DNA of 64,000 bases from Actimicrobium sp034313845 (GCF_034313845.1 NZ_JAVIWN010000004.1); one strand, 5' to 3'. Counted from the first letter of the stretch, positions 8,912 through 17,138 are shown. Translations and numbers: made by a program. Notes: generated from the sequence alone by a model not told the origin.

Positions 8912-8979
8912 CGGAAGATCAGTTTCAAGCAAGAACAACCGTGCCATACTTATTCAGGTTTAATGTTAAGGGGATCGCG

Positions 8980-9327
8980 ATGGCAGGAACAGTCAACTTT
9001 ACCGGCGCAGTCGACAAGGAATTGCTAAGACGCGCCAAAATCATTGCCGCTAAATCCGACACCTCGGTCAATGCCCTGCTGAACGCCGAACTGCGACATT
9101 TCGTCGAAACCTATGAAGCTGCGGAAGCGGCCGAAAATCAGAACTTCAAAGCGCTGCTGGATTTTTCATTGGGACACGTCAACGACACGAACACCATGGC
9201 CGCACTCGGTATCGACAGCGACGAAGATTTATTTTTATTGATGTCGCAAGCCCATCTTCCAATGCCGCGCTTGCCCGCAGCAAGGACACAGGCGATGGTG
9301 AACAGCCTGCATGCATTACTTCCGTAA
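8980..9327 (+). CDS. Orphan ribbon-helix-helix antitoxin-like protein
   Basis: The protein has 115 residues from the ATG at 8980, which has a good AAGGGG ribosome site 6 bp upstream. The N-terminal segment (TVNFTGAVDKELLRRAKIIA, then KSDTSVNALLNAELRHFVETYE) looks like an Arc/MetJ ribbon-helix-helix DNA-binding domain of the kind found in VapB-type antitoxins; the C-terminal half is unlike a known family. No PIN-domain or other toxin follows: the next 90 bp are non-coding and then comes a truncated repeat of the MocR gene. It therefore looks like an orphan antitoxin or a small repressor. The family call is moderate; the lack of a partner is visible. Confidence 0.65.
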   Translation: MAGTVNFTGAVDKELLRRAKIIAAKSDTSVNALLNAELRHFVETYEAAEAAENQNFKALLDFSLGHVNDTNTMAALGIDSDEDLFLLMSQAHLPMPRLPAARTQAMVNSLHALLP

Positions 9328-9421
9328 GCAGGACCAGGCGTAGTGGATGACAAGCCAGAGCTTCTATTTACGGAACGGACGCCATTTTTCTCAATTGCGA
9401 TTTCCTGCGCAGGAATAAACG

Positions 9422-9661
9422 CATCGGCATCCGCGCCGATCCGGCAGCACCAGCGGCATGTTCGTCTGGGCCGATGCCGGCTGCGACACCAATGCGCTGA
9501 CCGAAAAAGCCATGGCCGACGGCATGTTGCTTGCACCGGGTTGCCTGTTCTCGCCACGCCAGTTGCCTTCACACCGGATGCGCATCAATGTGGCAACGAT
9601 GGAGGATGCGGCGGTGTGGCGGTTTCTGGAGCGGGAGGTGGGGGCAGCGCGGGGATGATGG
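9422..9661 (+). pseudogene. Truncated second copy of the MocR-type gene 3' end (direct repeat copy 2)
   Basis: This is a 5'-truncated duplicate of 8672-8911. A reading frame from the ATG at 9458 would give a 66-residue remnant (MFVWADAGCDTNALTEKAM and on) that ends GAARG rather than GAARE. It has no HTH or PLP-binding lysine and cannot function as a regulator. A one-base deletion just before the shared block breaks the frame upstream. It is adjacent to hipA, which is convergent with it. The pair of repeats brackets a 500-bp accessory segment. Confidence 0.85.
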
Positions 9662-9676
9662 GCTAGACCAGCGCCG

Positions 9677-10957
9677 TTACAAAATCCTTGCACGCATCTG
9701 CTTCACGATCCCGGCAATCTTCACCTGCAGCCGCTCGGCCATGACTAGTTCGGACGGGCTGAGGTCAAGACCAATTTCATTGGCTGCCAGTCCGATAGCT
9801 GCTTCCACCTTCCCGGCCATGTCGCCCGCAATCGAGCGTAAATATTTCGGCGTGACGCCCAGCGCTTGCGCCAGCAACTGAATTTGTGGAGCACCGATTT
9901 TCCCGGGCAGGCTCTCCCCGCCAATCTGGAAGGCAAACTGCCTGCTCAGACCTGTATAGACTCGCGTGCACATCAAATCGTAAAACGGTGCGAGGCGCAG
10001 ACCCTCTGGCGTGGCCAGGATCGACAGGTTCTTTGCGTGGCTATCGTTGTTCCCTACGTACAAATTGAAGAATAGCCAGCGCAGCAAGTTGCGCTGATCG
10101 ATTGCAGGCACGACCGAATGCATTCGCAAGAGCGCAAAACATTGCGCAAATGTCGGCCCGCCGTCCACCTCGTATTTGACGTCCGACGCATTGCCGGACA
10201 ACTGGCAAAAGTCGGCTTGCCAGTGCCGTCGCAAGACGCCGGCGGAATCGCAGTAGCGGTCATAGCGCTCCACCAGGCAAGCCTTGACCTCACGGCGGTA
10301 GCTCACTGCAGCCGTGGGCAGACCGCACAAATGGGCTGCGCGCATGACGATGGTTTCATTGGCGGCTGACGCGAACAGCTTGATACCGGGTCGCACCATG
10401 TCCGGTTTCAGGATATGGGTCGAAGGTGAGTTACCCAGCGGGAGGTGCGGATTGCCGTCACGATCGATTGAAACGAGCAACTTGAACTGCGCCCCGGAGA
10501 TCGATAGCCGCGGTCCGGATTCGCTTCCGGCGGCCAATTCGCCACTCTCGTCGGCGGCGCTATCACTACCGTGCAGCAGCGCGTTGATTGCCTCCCAGCT
10601 GCTACGCTGATAAGACGCGGGCTGCGGTCGCTGACCGGCTGGCAATAACACCGTGCTGCCGGCGGTATCACCCCCGATGATCGCCAGTAATCCATAGACC
10701 GTCGATACGTGGTAACGCAGACTGATCAGCGTGCGCTGTTCACCTTCCGGCAACAGGTTCTCGAAAAAAGCATGGACAAAGGAGGTACTGATTTTGCCAG
10801 CTTGCAAAGGGATGTCTGGCGTCAGCGCCAGAGCCGCAGGCTGACTCAGCCACGCCGCAGCGTATTCGAACGCCAGCGGCTGGTCGTCATACAGCGTACC
10901 GATCAACGCTGACTCCATGAACACGGCAAGGGACTCGTCGTTACCAGTGGTCTTCAT
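9677..10957 (-). CDS. hipA: HipA-type serine/threonine kinase toxin
   Basis: The 426-residue length matches HipA (about 440). Kinase elements are visible: the HipA N-terminal domain to about residue 110, SISGAQFKLLV (152-162) as the P-loop-like segment, HILKP (181-185), the catalytic loop NNDSHAKNLS (303-312) with its Asp and Asn, and FYDLMCT (325-331) as the metal-binding DFG-like motif. HipA phosphorylates glutamyl-tRNA synthetase in E. coli and causes persistence; paralogues hit other synthetases. It overlaps hipB by four bases and is transcribed after it. All key residues appear intact. Confidence 0.93.
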   Translation of the reverse strand: MKTTGNDESLAVFMESALIGTLYDDQPLAFEYAAAWLSQPAALALTPDIPLQAGKISTSFVHAFFENLLPEGEQRTLISLRYHVSTVYGLLAIIGGDTAGSTVLLPAGQRPQPASYQRSSWEAINALLHGSDSAADESGELAAGSESGPRLSISGAQFKLLVSIDRDGNPHLPLGNSPSTHILKPDMVRPGIKLFASAANETIVMRAAHLCGLPTAAVSYRREVKACLVERYDRYCDSAGVLRRHWQADFCQLSGNASDVKYEVDGGPTFAQCFALLRMHSVVPAIDQRNLLRWLFFNLYVGNNDSHAKNLSILATPEGLRLAPFYDLMCTRVYTGLSRQFAFQIGGESLPGKIGAPQIQLLAQALGVTPKYLRSIAGDMAGKVEAAIGLAANEIGLDLSPSELVMAERLQVKIAGIVKQMRARIL

Positions 10958-11214
10958 CGTGGCGCTCCCTTCTTCGCCACCACCAGTTCCAAGCCAAGCA
11001 ATGCCATCACATCCAGTGTTTTTTGCAGCTGGATGGTCGGCTTGCCGTTTTCGAGGTCGACCAGGAAACGCGTGCCGGTATTGGCCAGACCCGCCATGTC
11101 GGCTTGGGTCAGGCCCTGTTCCTTGCGCGCCTGGCGCACCAGCGAACCGAGTTCCGGAACCGATGTGATGACGGGATGCATAGTGAGTTTTTTACCGTTC
11201 GGGCTATTTTTCAT
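10954..11214 (-). CDS. hipB: HipB-type Xre-family antitoxin
   Basis: There are 86 residues from the ATG at 11214, or 75 from the ATG at 11181 (MHPVITS). The HTH is clear: LGSLVRQARKEQGLTQADMA with GLANTGTRFLVDLENGKPTI following, and a C-terminal beta tail (LGLELVVAKK) as in HipB. It binds HipA and represses the operon. If the upstream ATG is used, one of the three operator-like repeats falls inside the coding sequence; this and homology length favour the ATG at 11181. Neither start has a strong ribosome site. Confidence 0.9.
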   Translation of the reverse strand: MKNSPNGKKLTMHPVITSVPELGSLVRQARKEQGLTQADMAGLANTGTRFLVDLENGKPTIQLQKTLDVMALLGLELVVAKKGAPR

Positions 11215-11304
11215 GACGAGCGTGTCTTTGGGAGTGAAGTTTTACCGTTCGGTAAAGAATAGCGCAATTGGCGGCTGACGCACACGTTTTATCCCGATCG
11301 GTAA
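11191..11304. promoter_or_regulatory. Three ACCG-CGGT operator-like sites upstream of hipBA
   Basis: TTTACCGTTCGGTAAA at 11241-11256 is a palindrome apart from its two central bases. Related half-palindromes lie at 11191-11206 (TTTACCGTTCGGGCTA) and 11289-11304 (TTATCCCGATCGGTAA). The spacing between starts is 50 and 48 bp, close to a whole number of helical turns, so bound HipB dimers would sit on about the same face. Known HipB operators are multiple short inverted repeats in the same position; their sequence differs. Confidence 0.7.
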
Positions 11305-11427
11305 TGACGTTGATCGCCACGGCGCTGCGCTAAAGACTATGCTGCAGTCTCTTGTCTCGTGCCGGGGAACACCCGATGCAGTCATGGGCAACTTGCCTCT
11401 CGTTCTTTCCCCTCACCGGAGCACTCC

Positions 11428-12417
11428 ATGAACCATCCGATCCGCTGGGGCATCCTCGGCACCGGCATCATTGCCCGCCAGTTTGCCGACGCCCTGCACC
11501 ATGTGCCCGATGCGCATTTGCAGGCCGTGGCCTCGCGCCAGCAGGCAACCGCACTGGCATTCGGCCGCGACTTCGCCGTACCGACTTGCCACGGCAGCTA
11601 CGCCGCTCTGGCTGCTGATCCCGACATTGATGTGATCTACATCGCCACGCCGCATCCGCTGCATGCCGACAATGTGCGCCTGTGCCTGCAGGCCGGCAAA
11701 CCGGTGCTGTGCGAAAAACCGTTCACGATGCATGCAGGGCAAGCACGCAGCGTCGTCGCGCTGGCGCGTGAGCAGCAGTTGTTTCTGATGGAAGCGATGT
11801 GGAGCCGATTCCTGCCGGGCATCGTCGAGGCCAAACGGCTGGTCGATTCCGGCGTCATCGGCCGCGCGCAGCATGTGCAGGCTGATTTCGGTTATTACGC
11901 CGAAGTGGGGCCCAAGCACCGTTTGCTCGATCCGGCGCTGGGTGGTGGCGCGTTGCTGGACCTAGGGATTTATCCGCTCTCGATGGCCGCGTTTTTTCTC
12001 GGGCCGGTGGCATCGGCGCACGCGATCGCCGAACTCGGCGCGACCGGGGTCGATGAACAGACGGCGTTCACGTTGCGTCATGCAGAAGGAGGATTGTCGT
12101 CGTGCTTTTGTTCGTTCCGGGTGACCACGCCGCGTGAGCTGGTGATTTCCGGGCCGCTGGGTTCGGTGCGTGTCGCGCAGCCGTTTTCTCAAGCCAGACA
12201 GATTACGATTGCATTGCGGGATGGGGACGTACAGACTTTGACGATGCCTCTGACAGGCAACGGTTATGCGCACGAAATCCTTGAAGTGGGCCGTTGCCTG
12301 CGGGCGGGACTGCAGGAGAGTCCGGTCATGCCGCTGGACCAGACCGTCGCATTGCTCGACAGCCTGGACCAGATGCGCAGCCAGATCGGCCTGCGCTATC
12401 CGGCTGATAACCAGTAA
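11428..12417 (+). CDS. Gfo/Idh/MocA-family NAD(P)-dependent oxidoreductase
   Basis: The start at MNHPIRWGILGTG has CCGGAG 7 bp upstream and gives 329 residues, the family norm. The N-terminal Rossmann fold has GILGTGIIARQF and the sugar-dehydrogenase motif CEKPFTMHAGQA (EKP with the catalytic Lys). MEAMWSRFLP and GGGALLDLGIYPLSMA match the trans-dihydrodiol dehydrogenase branch, which oxidises sugars or inositols. The substrate is not known. It stands alone between hipBA (divergent) and the PRISE-like SDR (convergent). Confidence 0.9.
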   Translation: MNHPIRWGILGTGIIARQFADALHHVPDAHLQAVASRQQATALAFGRDFAVPTCHGSYAALAADPDIDVIYIATPHPLHADNVRLCLQAGKPVLCEKPFTMHAGQARSVVALAREQQLFLMEAMWSRFLPGIVEAKRLVDSGVIGRAQHVQADFGYYAEVGPKHRLLDPALGGGALLDLGIYPLSMAAFFLGPVASAHAIAELGATGVDEQTAFTLRHAEGGLSSCFCSFRVTTPRELVISGPLGSVRVAQPFSQARQITIALRDGDVQTLTMPLTGNGYAHEILEVGRCLRAGLQESPVMPLDQTVALLDSLDQMRSQIGLRYPADNQ

Positions 12418-12442
12418 CGCAGGCTACTGTGGCAACCGCCGC

Positions 12443-13510
12443 TCAGGGAATCAACCGCTCCGCACGAAGCTGGGCGAACAAATCGGTAAACGATTCTTCG
12501 GTCGATTGATAAGCGGTGAAACCCAGCTTGCGGCTGCGGGTCATGTCGGTCATGACTTCAATCGGCCGCCCCAGGTCAAGGTCGGAATGCCATGCCGATG
12601 CCAGCCGGTTCAGGTCGGGCTCGACCAGGCCGTGCCGTTGCGCGATCTCGCGCCACACGGCGTGGTCGCCCGACATCGCCTGCTCGAGCGGACGAACCGT
12701 GCCATCAAATCCGGCTGCCTCGACACCAAACCATGTCGCCAACTGGCCCCATAGCCACTGCCAGCGGAACACATCGCCATTGGCGGTGTTGAATGCGGTG
12801 TTGTGCGCCGCCTCGGCATCGGCCGCCCACACTAGCTGTCGTGCCAATTGACGGGCATCCGTCACGTCAGAGATTCCTTCCCACTGCGCCTGCGAACCGG
12901 GCCATTGGAACGGCCGACCGGTTTCCTTGCAGATCGATGCGTAGACCGCGAGCGTGGTGCCCATGTTCATCGCATTCCCGACGGCCTTGCCGATCACGGT
13001 ATGTGGCCGATGCACGTTCCAGCTGAAGCCGTCGCGCTCGGCGGCCTTGAACAGCTCGTCTTCCTGCTCGTAATAAAAATTCTCGACCGGCAAGCGCGGC
13101 TGGTCTTCGCGCAGCGGCGTCTGCGGCAACGTGGCTCCGCTGGCATAGGAATCGAACGGCCCCAGATAGTGTTTCAGACCAGTGACCAGCGACACGTGAC
13201 GCACCGATTTTTTCGGTGCCAGCGCGGCCAGTACATGACGCACGAGTGCACCGTTGACACGGATATTGGCCGCTTCATTTTCCTGCCGCATCCATGTCGT
13301 GAGAAAGACGTTGGTCGGGGCGATGTCAGCCAGTGCCGTTTGTAACGCCGCCTGGTCGAGCAAGTCGACAGCGACAGGGCGCAAGCCGGGAATATCATCG
13401 CGCGGATTGCGTGCCAGGCCATAAACCGTCCAGCCCTGCTTGATCAGTTCGGCAGCCAGGTTGCTGCCACCGATGCCAGTTGCGCCTACTACCAATGCTG
13501 TTTTTTGCAT
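12443..13510 (-). CDS. Extended SDR of the PRISE (progesterone 5-beta-reductase/iridoid synthase-like) type
   Basis: The 355-residue protein starts with the NAD(P)-binding fold ALVVGATGIGGSNLAAEL. PRISE members have such a GATGIxG motif, a displaced catalytic Lys in TGLKHYLGPF (present here as SLVTGLKHYLGPF) and Tyr in NFYYEQEDELF, both visible. They reduce activated C=C bonds of enones using NADPH. Bacterial members usually act on xenobiotic or unknown enones. The gene is monocistronic and preceded by an inverted repeat at 13544-13566. The family call is good; the substrate is open. Confidence 0.87.
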   Translation of the reverse strand: MQKTALVVGATGIGGSNLAAELIKQGWTVYGLARNPRDDIPGLRPVAVDLLDQAALQTALADIAPTNVFLTTWMRQENEAANIRVNGALVRHVLAALAPKKSVRHVSLVTGLKHYLGPFDSYASGATLPQTPLREDQPRLPVENFYYEQEDELFKAAERDGFSWNVHRPHTVIGKAVGNAMNMGTTLAVYASICKETGRPFQWPGSQAQWEGISDVTDARQLARQLVWAADAEAAHNTAFNTANGDVFRWQWLWGQLATWFGVEAAGFDGTVRPLEQAMSGDHAVWREIAQRHGLVEPDLNRLASAWHSDLDLGRPIEVMTDMTRSRKLGFTAYQSTEESFTDLFAQLRAERLIP

Positions 13511-13543
13511 GGTGAACCTCCAAAGTTTTCAATTAGACAAGCC

Positions 13544-13566
13544 TACTGTCGAATTGCTAGACAGTA
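13544..13566. promoter_or_regulatory. Inverted repeat TACTGTC-N9-GACAGTA upstream of the PRISE-like SDR
   Basis: Perfect 7-bp arms separated by 9 bp lie 34 bp upstream of the SDR start. Size and position suit an operator for a TetR, MarR or HxlR-type repressor, yet no regulator gene is next to it. The repeat is visible; the function is inferred. Confidence 0.45.
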
Positions 13567-13847
13567 AATCACCTTTGAATCTCTACTTATCTCTACTTAT
13601 TAGACGCCGCGTACTTCGCGATGGACCGCAAGGGCGGCGCACCGCATCGACCTGCGAAAGCGAGATATATGCGGTATGGCCGCAGACAAGGCATTTACTG
13701 CCGAAACTCAGGCCGGTGATTGATGTGCTGGTGATGAAGGGAAGAGAAGGGTTATTGAGTTGAGACTGTGACAACGTCAAGGCCGGTACCGATCCAGTCG
13801 ACTGATTGGACCGGCATGCGCTGCCCTGCTGTTTGATGTCCCATTTT
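13567..13847. other. Intergenic stretch without a supported gene
   Basis: This stretch holds a tandem TCTCTACTTA duplication (about 13580-13600) and an imperfect hairpin near 13780-13817 with GCCGGT and ACCGGC arms that could end transcription of the fused antitoxin gene. Only short reading frames without recognisable features occur. Confidence 0.4.
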
Positions 13848-14183
13848 TTAAAGACCGTGTAATTTCTCTTGCAACCATACCTTGATCAACGACTGGTAGG
13901 GAACGTCGCGTGCGTTAGCCGCCACCTTGATCGAATCAAGCAGGTGCTGTGGCAAGCGCAACGAGATCGTCTTCGTCGTTGGCTTCAAATTTTGCAAAAC
14001 GATTTTGCGCGCTTTGGTCCAATCAACATAGTCGGACGAGTCATGGGTTTCCCAGAACTTCCGTTCTTCGGCCTCGCTAGAAAATACCGGCTCCGACTCG
14101 GCTGAGGACACATCATGCTTCTCGTTTTTGCGAGCATTAGCTCGGTCCCAGTCGAACCCTGAAATTTTTGCAAGATCAATCAT
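13848..14183 (-). CDS. BrnT N-terminus fused to CopG/BrnA-type antitoxin
   Basis: The 111-residue protein has two parts. Residues 1-33 (ISGFDWDRANARKNEKHDVS and SAESEPVF) look like the start of a BrnT toxin (FxWDxxKxxxNxxKHGVSFxEAxxVF). From about residue 35 the protein becomes a CopG-type antitoxin: SEAEERKFWETHDSSDYVDW, then KTISLRLPQHLLDSIKVAAN with the ribbon-helix-helix and VPYQSLIKVWLQEKL. The order matches brnT-brnA operons, so an internal deletion that removed the toxin body and joined the frames is the simplest explanation. It should still bind DNA; RNase activity is not expected. The BrnT match is by eye. Confidence 0.7.
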   Translation of the reverse strand: MIDLAKISGFDWDRANARKNEKHDVSSAESEPVFSSEAEERKFWETHDSSDYVDWTKARKIVLQNLKPTTKTISLRLPQHLLDSIKVAANARDVPYQSLIKVWLQEKLHGL

Positions 14184-14355
14184 TCTTAAATATTACTAAC
14201 TTGGACGTTTGAATACAAACCAGATTCGGTGATGGTATCTCGGGTTGCAGGCAATCCACCACCGTTGTTGCCTGATTAGGCGGCGATCAGCAAAACGAAA
14301 ACCGCTAAATACCTGGTAAAAATTCACCAACATCGTCACCGCCAACCCTTGCCGC

Positions 14356-14383
14356 CTTGAATTCACCCGCACCACCCCCACGT
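14356..14383 (+). promoter_or_regulatory. Heat-shock (sigma-32-like) promoter of htpG
   Basis: CTTGAA (14356-14361), a 13-bp spacer and CCCCCACGT (14375-14383) agree well with the sigma-32 consensus CTTGAA-N11-14-CCCCATNT. It lies 47 bp upstream of the htpG ATG, and htpG is a known sigma-32 regulon member in E. coli. Confidence 0.75.
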
Positions 14384-14429
14384 TCACCGTCAGCAGCAAC
14401 CAACATCCATTTCCATTCCCGAGGCCACA

Positions 14430-16343
14430 ATGACCACAACCGAAAAGCAAACCCTTGGTTTCCAGACCGAAGTCACGCAACTGCTGCAGCTGATGATTCA
14501 CTCGCTGTACTCGAACAAGGAAATTTTCTTGCGCGAGCTGATCTCGAATGCGTCCGATGCGGCCGACAAGCTGCGCTTTGAAGGTATCAATAATGCGGCG
14601 CTGTATGAAGACGATACCGAACTGAAGATCACGGTCGGCTTCGACAAGACGGCACGCACGATCACCATCGCCGACAACGGCATCGGCATGAGCCGCGATG
14701 AAGCCATCGCGCATCTCGGCACCATTGCCAAATCCGGCACCAAGGATTTCTTTTCACAGCTGTCCGGCGACCAGCAAAAAGACGCTGCATTGATCGGCCA
14801 GTTTGGTGTCGGCTTTTACTCCGGCTTCATCGTCGCCGATCGCATCACGGTCGATACCCGCCGTGCCGGCTTGCCTGCCACGGACGGCGTGCGCTGGGAA
14901 TCCGAAGGTGCCGGTGACTTCACCGTCGAAGCCATCGACAAGCCGCAGCGCGGCACCACGATCACGCTGCATCTGCGTGCCGACCAGGATGAATACCTGT
15001 CGGACTGGAAGCTGAAATCGATCATCCGCAAATACTCGGACCACATCTCGCTGCCAATCCAGATGCAGAAAGAGGAATGGGACGAAGAGAAAAAAGAATC
15101 GGTCGTCACCACCGAACTCGAAACCATCAACCAGGCCAGCGCATTGTGGGCACGCAACCGCAACGAGATCACGCCGGAGCAGTATGTCGAGTTCTACAAG
15201 CATGTCTCGCATGACTACGAAGCGCCGCTGACCTACACGCACAACCGCGTTGAAGGTCGTAGCGAGTACACGCAACTGCTCTACATTCCGGCCCGCGCAC
15301 CATTCGACCTGTGGGATCGCAACAAGCGCGGCGGCATCAAGCTGTACGTCAAGCGCGTGTTCATCATGGACGATGCCGAGCAACTGATGCCGGTGTACCT
15401 GCGCTTCACCAAGGGCGTGATTGATTCGAACGACTTGCCACTGAACGTCTCGCGCGAGCTGTTGCAAGAGTCGCGCGACGTCAAGGTGATCCGCGAAGGG
15501 TCGACCAAGCGCGTGCTGTCGATGCTGGAAGAACTGGCCAACAATGACGAGCAAACCGAAAAAGACAAGTACGTCACGTTCTGGAACGAGTTCGGCCAGG
15601 TCCTGAAAGAAGGCATCGGCGAAGATGCGACCAACAAGGATCGCCTCGCCAAGCTGCTGCGTTTCGCGTCGACGCACAACGACGACAGTGCGCAAACCAC
15701 CTCGTTCGCCGATTACCTCGGCCGCATGAAAGAAGGCCAGGACAAGATTTATTACGCCACCGGCGAAACCTTCACTGCAGCAAAAAACAGCCCGCACCTC
15801 GAAATCTTCCGCAAGAAAGGTGTCGAAGTCTTGCTGATGACGGATCGCGTCGATGAATGGATGCTGTCGTTCCTGACCGAATTCGACGGCAAGGAACTGA
15901 CCTCGGTCGCCAAGGGTGGCCTTGATCTGGGCAAGCTTGAAGACGAAGCCGAAAAAAAGCAGCACGAAGAAACCGAAGTGCAGTACCACGACCTGGTCGC
16001 GAAAATGAAAACCGCGCTGGCCGACAAGGCCAAGGATGTGCGGGTCACCTTCCGTCTGACCGACTCGCCAGCTTGTCTGGTAGCCGACGAGAATGAACTG
16101 TCGGGCAACCTGATGCGCATGCTGAAAGCTGCGGGTCAGAGCGCGCCGGATTCAAAACCCATCCTCGAAATCAACCCGGATCATCCGCTGGTGCAACGCC
16201 TGAAATACGAAGAAGCCAAGTTCGATGACTGGTCCAACATCCTGTTTGATCAGGCCATGCTGGCCGAAGGCGGCGCGCTGGCCGATCCGGCTGCGTTCGT
16301 GAAGCGGTTGAATGAACTGTTGCTGGGAATGGCTAGCCGGTAA
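14430..16343 (+). CDS. htpG: Molecular chaperone HtpG (Hsp90 family)
   Basis: The 637-residue protein is typical of bacterial Hsp90. The GHKL ATPase domain is intact: FLRELISNASDAADKLR (catalytic Glu and Asn), DNGIGM, GTIAKSGTK and GQFGVGFYSGF. The middle domain has the conserved Arg loop (NVSRELLQESRDVKVIR), and a C-terminal dimerisation domain follows. It remodels client proteins in the cytoplasm with DnaK. A GAGG ribosome site precedes the ATG, a heat-shock promoter lies upstream and an intrinsic terminator downstream, so it is monocistronic. Confidence 0.98.
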   Translation: MTTTEKQTLGFQTEVTQLLQLMIHSLYSNKEIFLRELISNASDAADKLRFEGINNAALYEDDTELKITVGFDKTARTITIADNGIGMSRDEAIAHLGTIAKSGTKDFFSQLSGDQQKDAALIGQFGVGFYSGFIVADRITVDTRRAGLPATDGVRWESEGAGDFTVEAIDKPQRGTTITLHLRADQDEYLSDWKLKSIIRKYSDHISLPIQMQKEEWDEEKKESVVTTELETINQASALWARNRNEITPEQYVEFYKHVSHDYEAPLTYTHNRVEGRSEYTQLLYIPARAPFDLWDRNKRGGIKLYVKRVFIMDDAEQLMPVYLRFTKGVIDSNDLPLNVSRELLQESRDVKVIREGSTKRVLSMLEELANNDEQTEKDKYVTFWNEFGQVLKEGIGEDATNKDRLAKLLRFASTHNDDSAQTTSFADYLGRMKEGQDKIYYATGETFTAAKNSPHLEIFRKKGVEVLLMTDRVDEWMLSFLTEFDGKELTSVAKGGLDLGKLEDEAEKKQHEETEVQYHDLVAKMKTALADKAKDVRVTFRLTDSPACLVADENELSGNLMRMLKAAGQSAPDSKPILEINPDHPLVQRLKYEEAKFDDWSNILFDQAMLAEGGALADPAAFVKRLNELLLGMASR

Positions 16344-16393
16344 GCAGGCAAGCAAGGCTGATGGCCGGTAAAACCCGGTCGGGCTGACCAATG

Positions 16394-16427
16394 GCGCAAT
16401 CATCCTCGGGTGGTTGCGCTTTTTTTT
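16394..16427 (+). terminator. Rho-independent terminator of htpG
   Basis: GCGCAA (16394-16399) pairs with TTGCGC (16414-16419), extended by a partly paired inner stem, and is followed directly by eight T (16420-16427). It lies 50 bp after the htpG stop. Confidence 0.85.
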
Positions 16428-16525
16428 GTGTGGCTGCAGACCACGGTTAGCGATTCTGTGGATGAGCTCTATCGCACACCTGAAAACGTGCGGTACCGGC
16501 AACACCACCGATGGGTAATTACGTC

Positions 16526-16544
16526 GTATATACTTCGCCTATAC
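16526..16544. promoter_or_regulatory. Inverted repeat GTATA-N9-TATAC upstream of RHH/ParE pair
   Basis: The repeat lies 22 bp upstream of the antitoxin ATG, with a nested GTATATAC palindrome at 16526-16533. It probably serves as promoter and operator for autoregulation by the antitoxin. Confidence 0.45.
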
Positions 16545-16566
16545 CCACTACCGCAAAGACACTGCC

Positions 16567-16851
16567 ATGTCTAAAGAAGCTGTTTTTACAATGAAACTTG
16601 AAGCGGAGTTGCGCGCTGCCTTCATGGCCGAAGCGCAAGCGTCGCATCGCCCAGCCTCACAGATCGTTCGAGACATGATGCGCGGGTTCGTCCAGAACCA
16701 GCGCGAAGCACGTGACTACAACGAATTTTTACGCGACAAAGTAGCGACAGCGCGGCTATCGGTACAGGCTGGATCTGGCAACACAAATGAAATAGTCGAA
16801 GCACGATTTGCGGCGCGGCGTGCTGAATTGACCAGAGAAAACGAGGAATGA
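16567..16851 (+). CDS. Ribbon-helix-helix antitoxin of a RelE/ParE-type pair
   Basis: The 94-residue protein has an N-terminal RHH segment: EAVFTMKLEAELRAAFMAEA with SHRPASQIVRDMMRGFVQNQ following, and a charged C-terminal tail (AARRAELTRENEE) that would wrap the toxin. Its last four bases overlap the toxin start (ATGA), giving the classic antitoxin-first unit. It should repress through the inverted repeat just upstream. Confidence 0.87.
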   Translation: MSKEAVFTMKLEAELRAAFMAEAQASHRPASQIVRDMMRGFVQNQREARDYNEFLRDKVATARLSVQAGSGNTNEIVEARFAARRAELTRENEE

Positions 16852-17138
16852 AACTCCGCTGGACACCCGAAGCGGAACAAGATCGCGAGGATATCTTCGA
16901 GTGTATTGCCCAGGACAACGAACCGGCTGCAGTGACCATGGATGCCCTGTTCAGCGACGCCGCGCATAACCTGACTGACTTTCCGCAGATTGGTCGTATC
17001 GGACAAATTCCCGGTACGCGTGAGTGGATTCCGCACGAAAGCTATCGTCTGGTTTACGAAATTGAAGGTGATACCGTTTGGATACTTGCATTGGTGAGCA
17101 CGTCAAAACAGTGGCCACCGGTCAACCGGAAAAGGTAA
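16848..17138 (+). CDS. RelE/ParE-family toxin
   Basis: The 96-residue protein has the ParE/RelE fold pattern: LRWTPEAEQDREDIFECIAQ (helix 1 with an Asp-Ile pair), DFPQIGRIGQIPGTREWIPH (P.xGR.g), ESYRLVYEIEGDTVWILALV, and the terminal basic segment STSKQWPP. ParE toxins poison gyrase and RelE toxins cut mRNA on the ribosome; which applies is not clear from sequence. Overlap with the antitoxin gene supports translational coupling. It ends 17 bp before the convergent monooxygenase remnant. Confidence 0.87.
   Translation: MKLRWTPEAEQDREDIFECIAQDNEPAAVTMDALFSDAAHNLTDFPQIGRIGQIPGTREWIPHESYRLVYEIEGDTVWILALVSTSKQWPPVNRKR

Noticed and set aside
7463..8947. 494-residue minus-strand frame opposite the MocR-type gene
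   Set aside because: Shadow of the regulator; Gln/Arg-rich with no recognisable motif.
14754..15989. 411-residue frame antisense to htpG
   Set aside because: It lies wholly opposite a certain gene; GC-rich codon structure of htpG keeps the antisense frame open. No domain or ribosome site.
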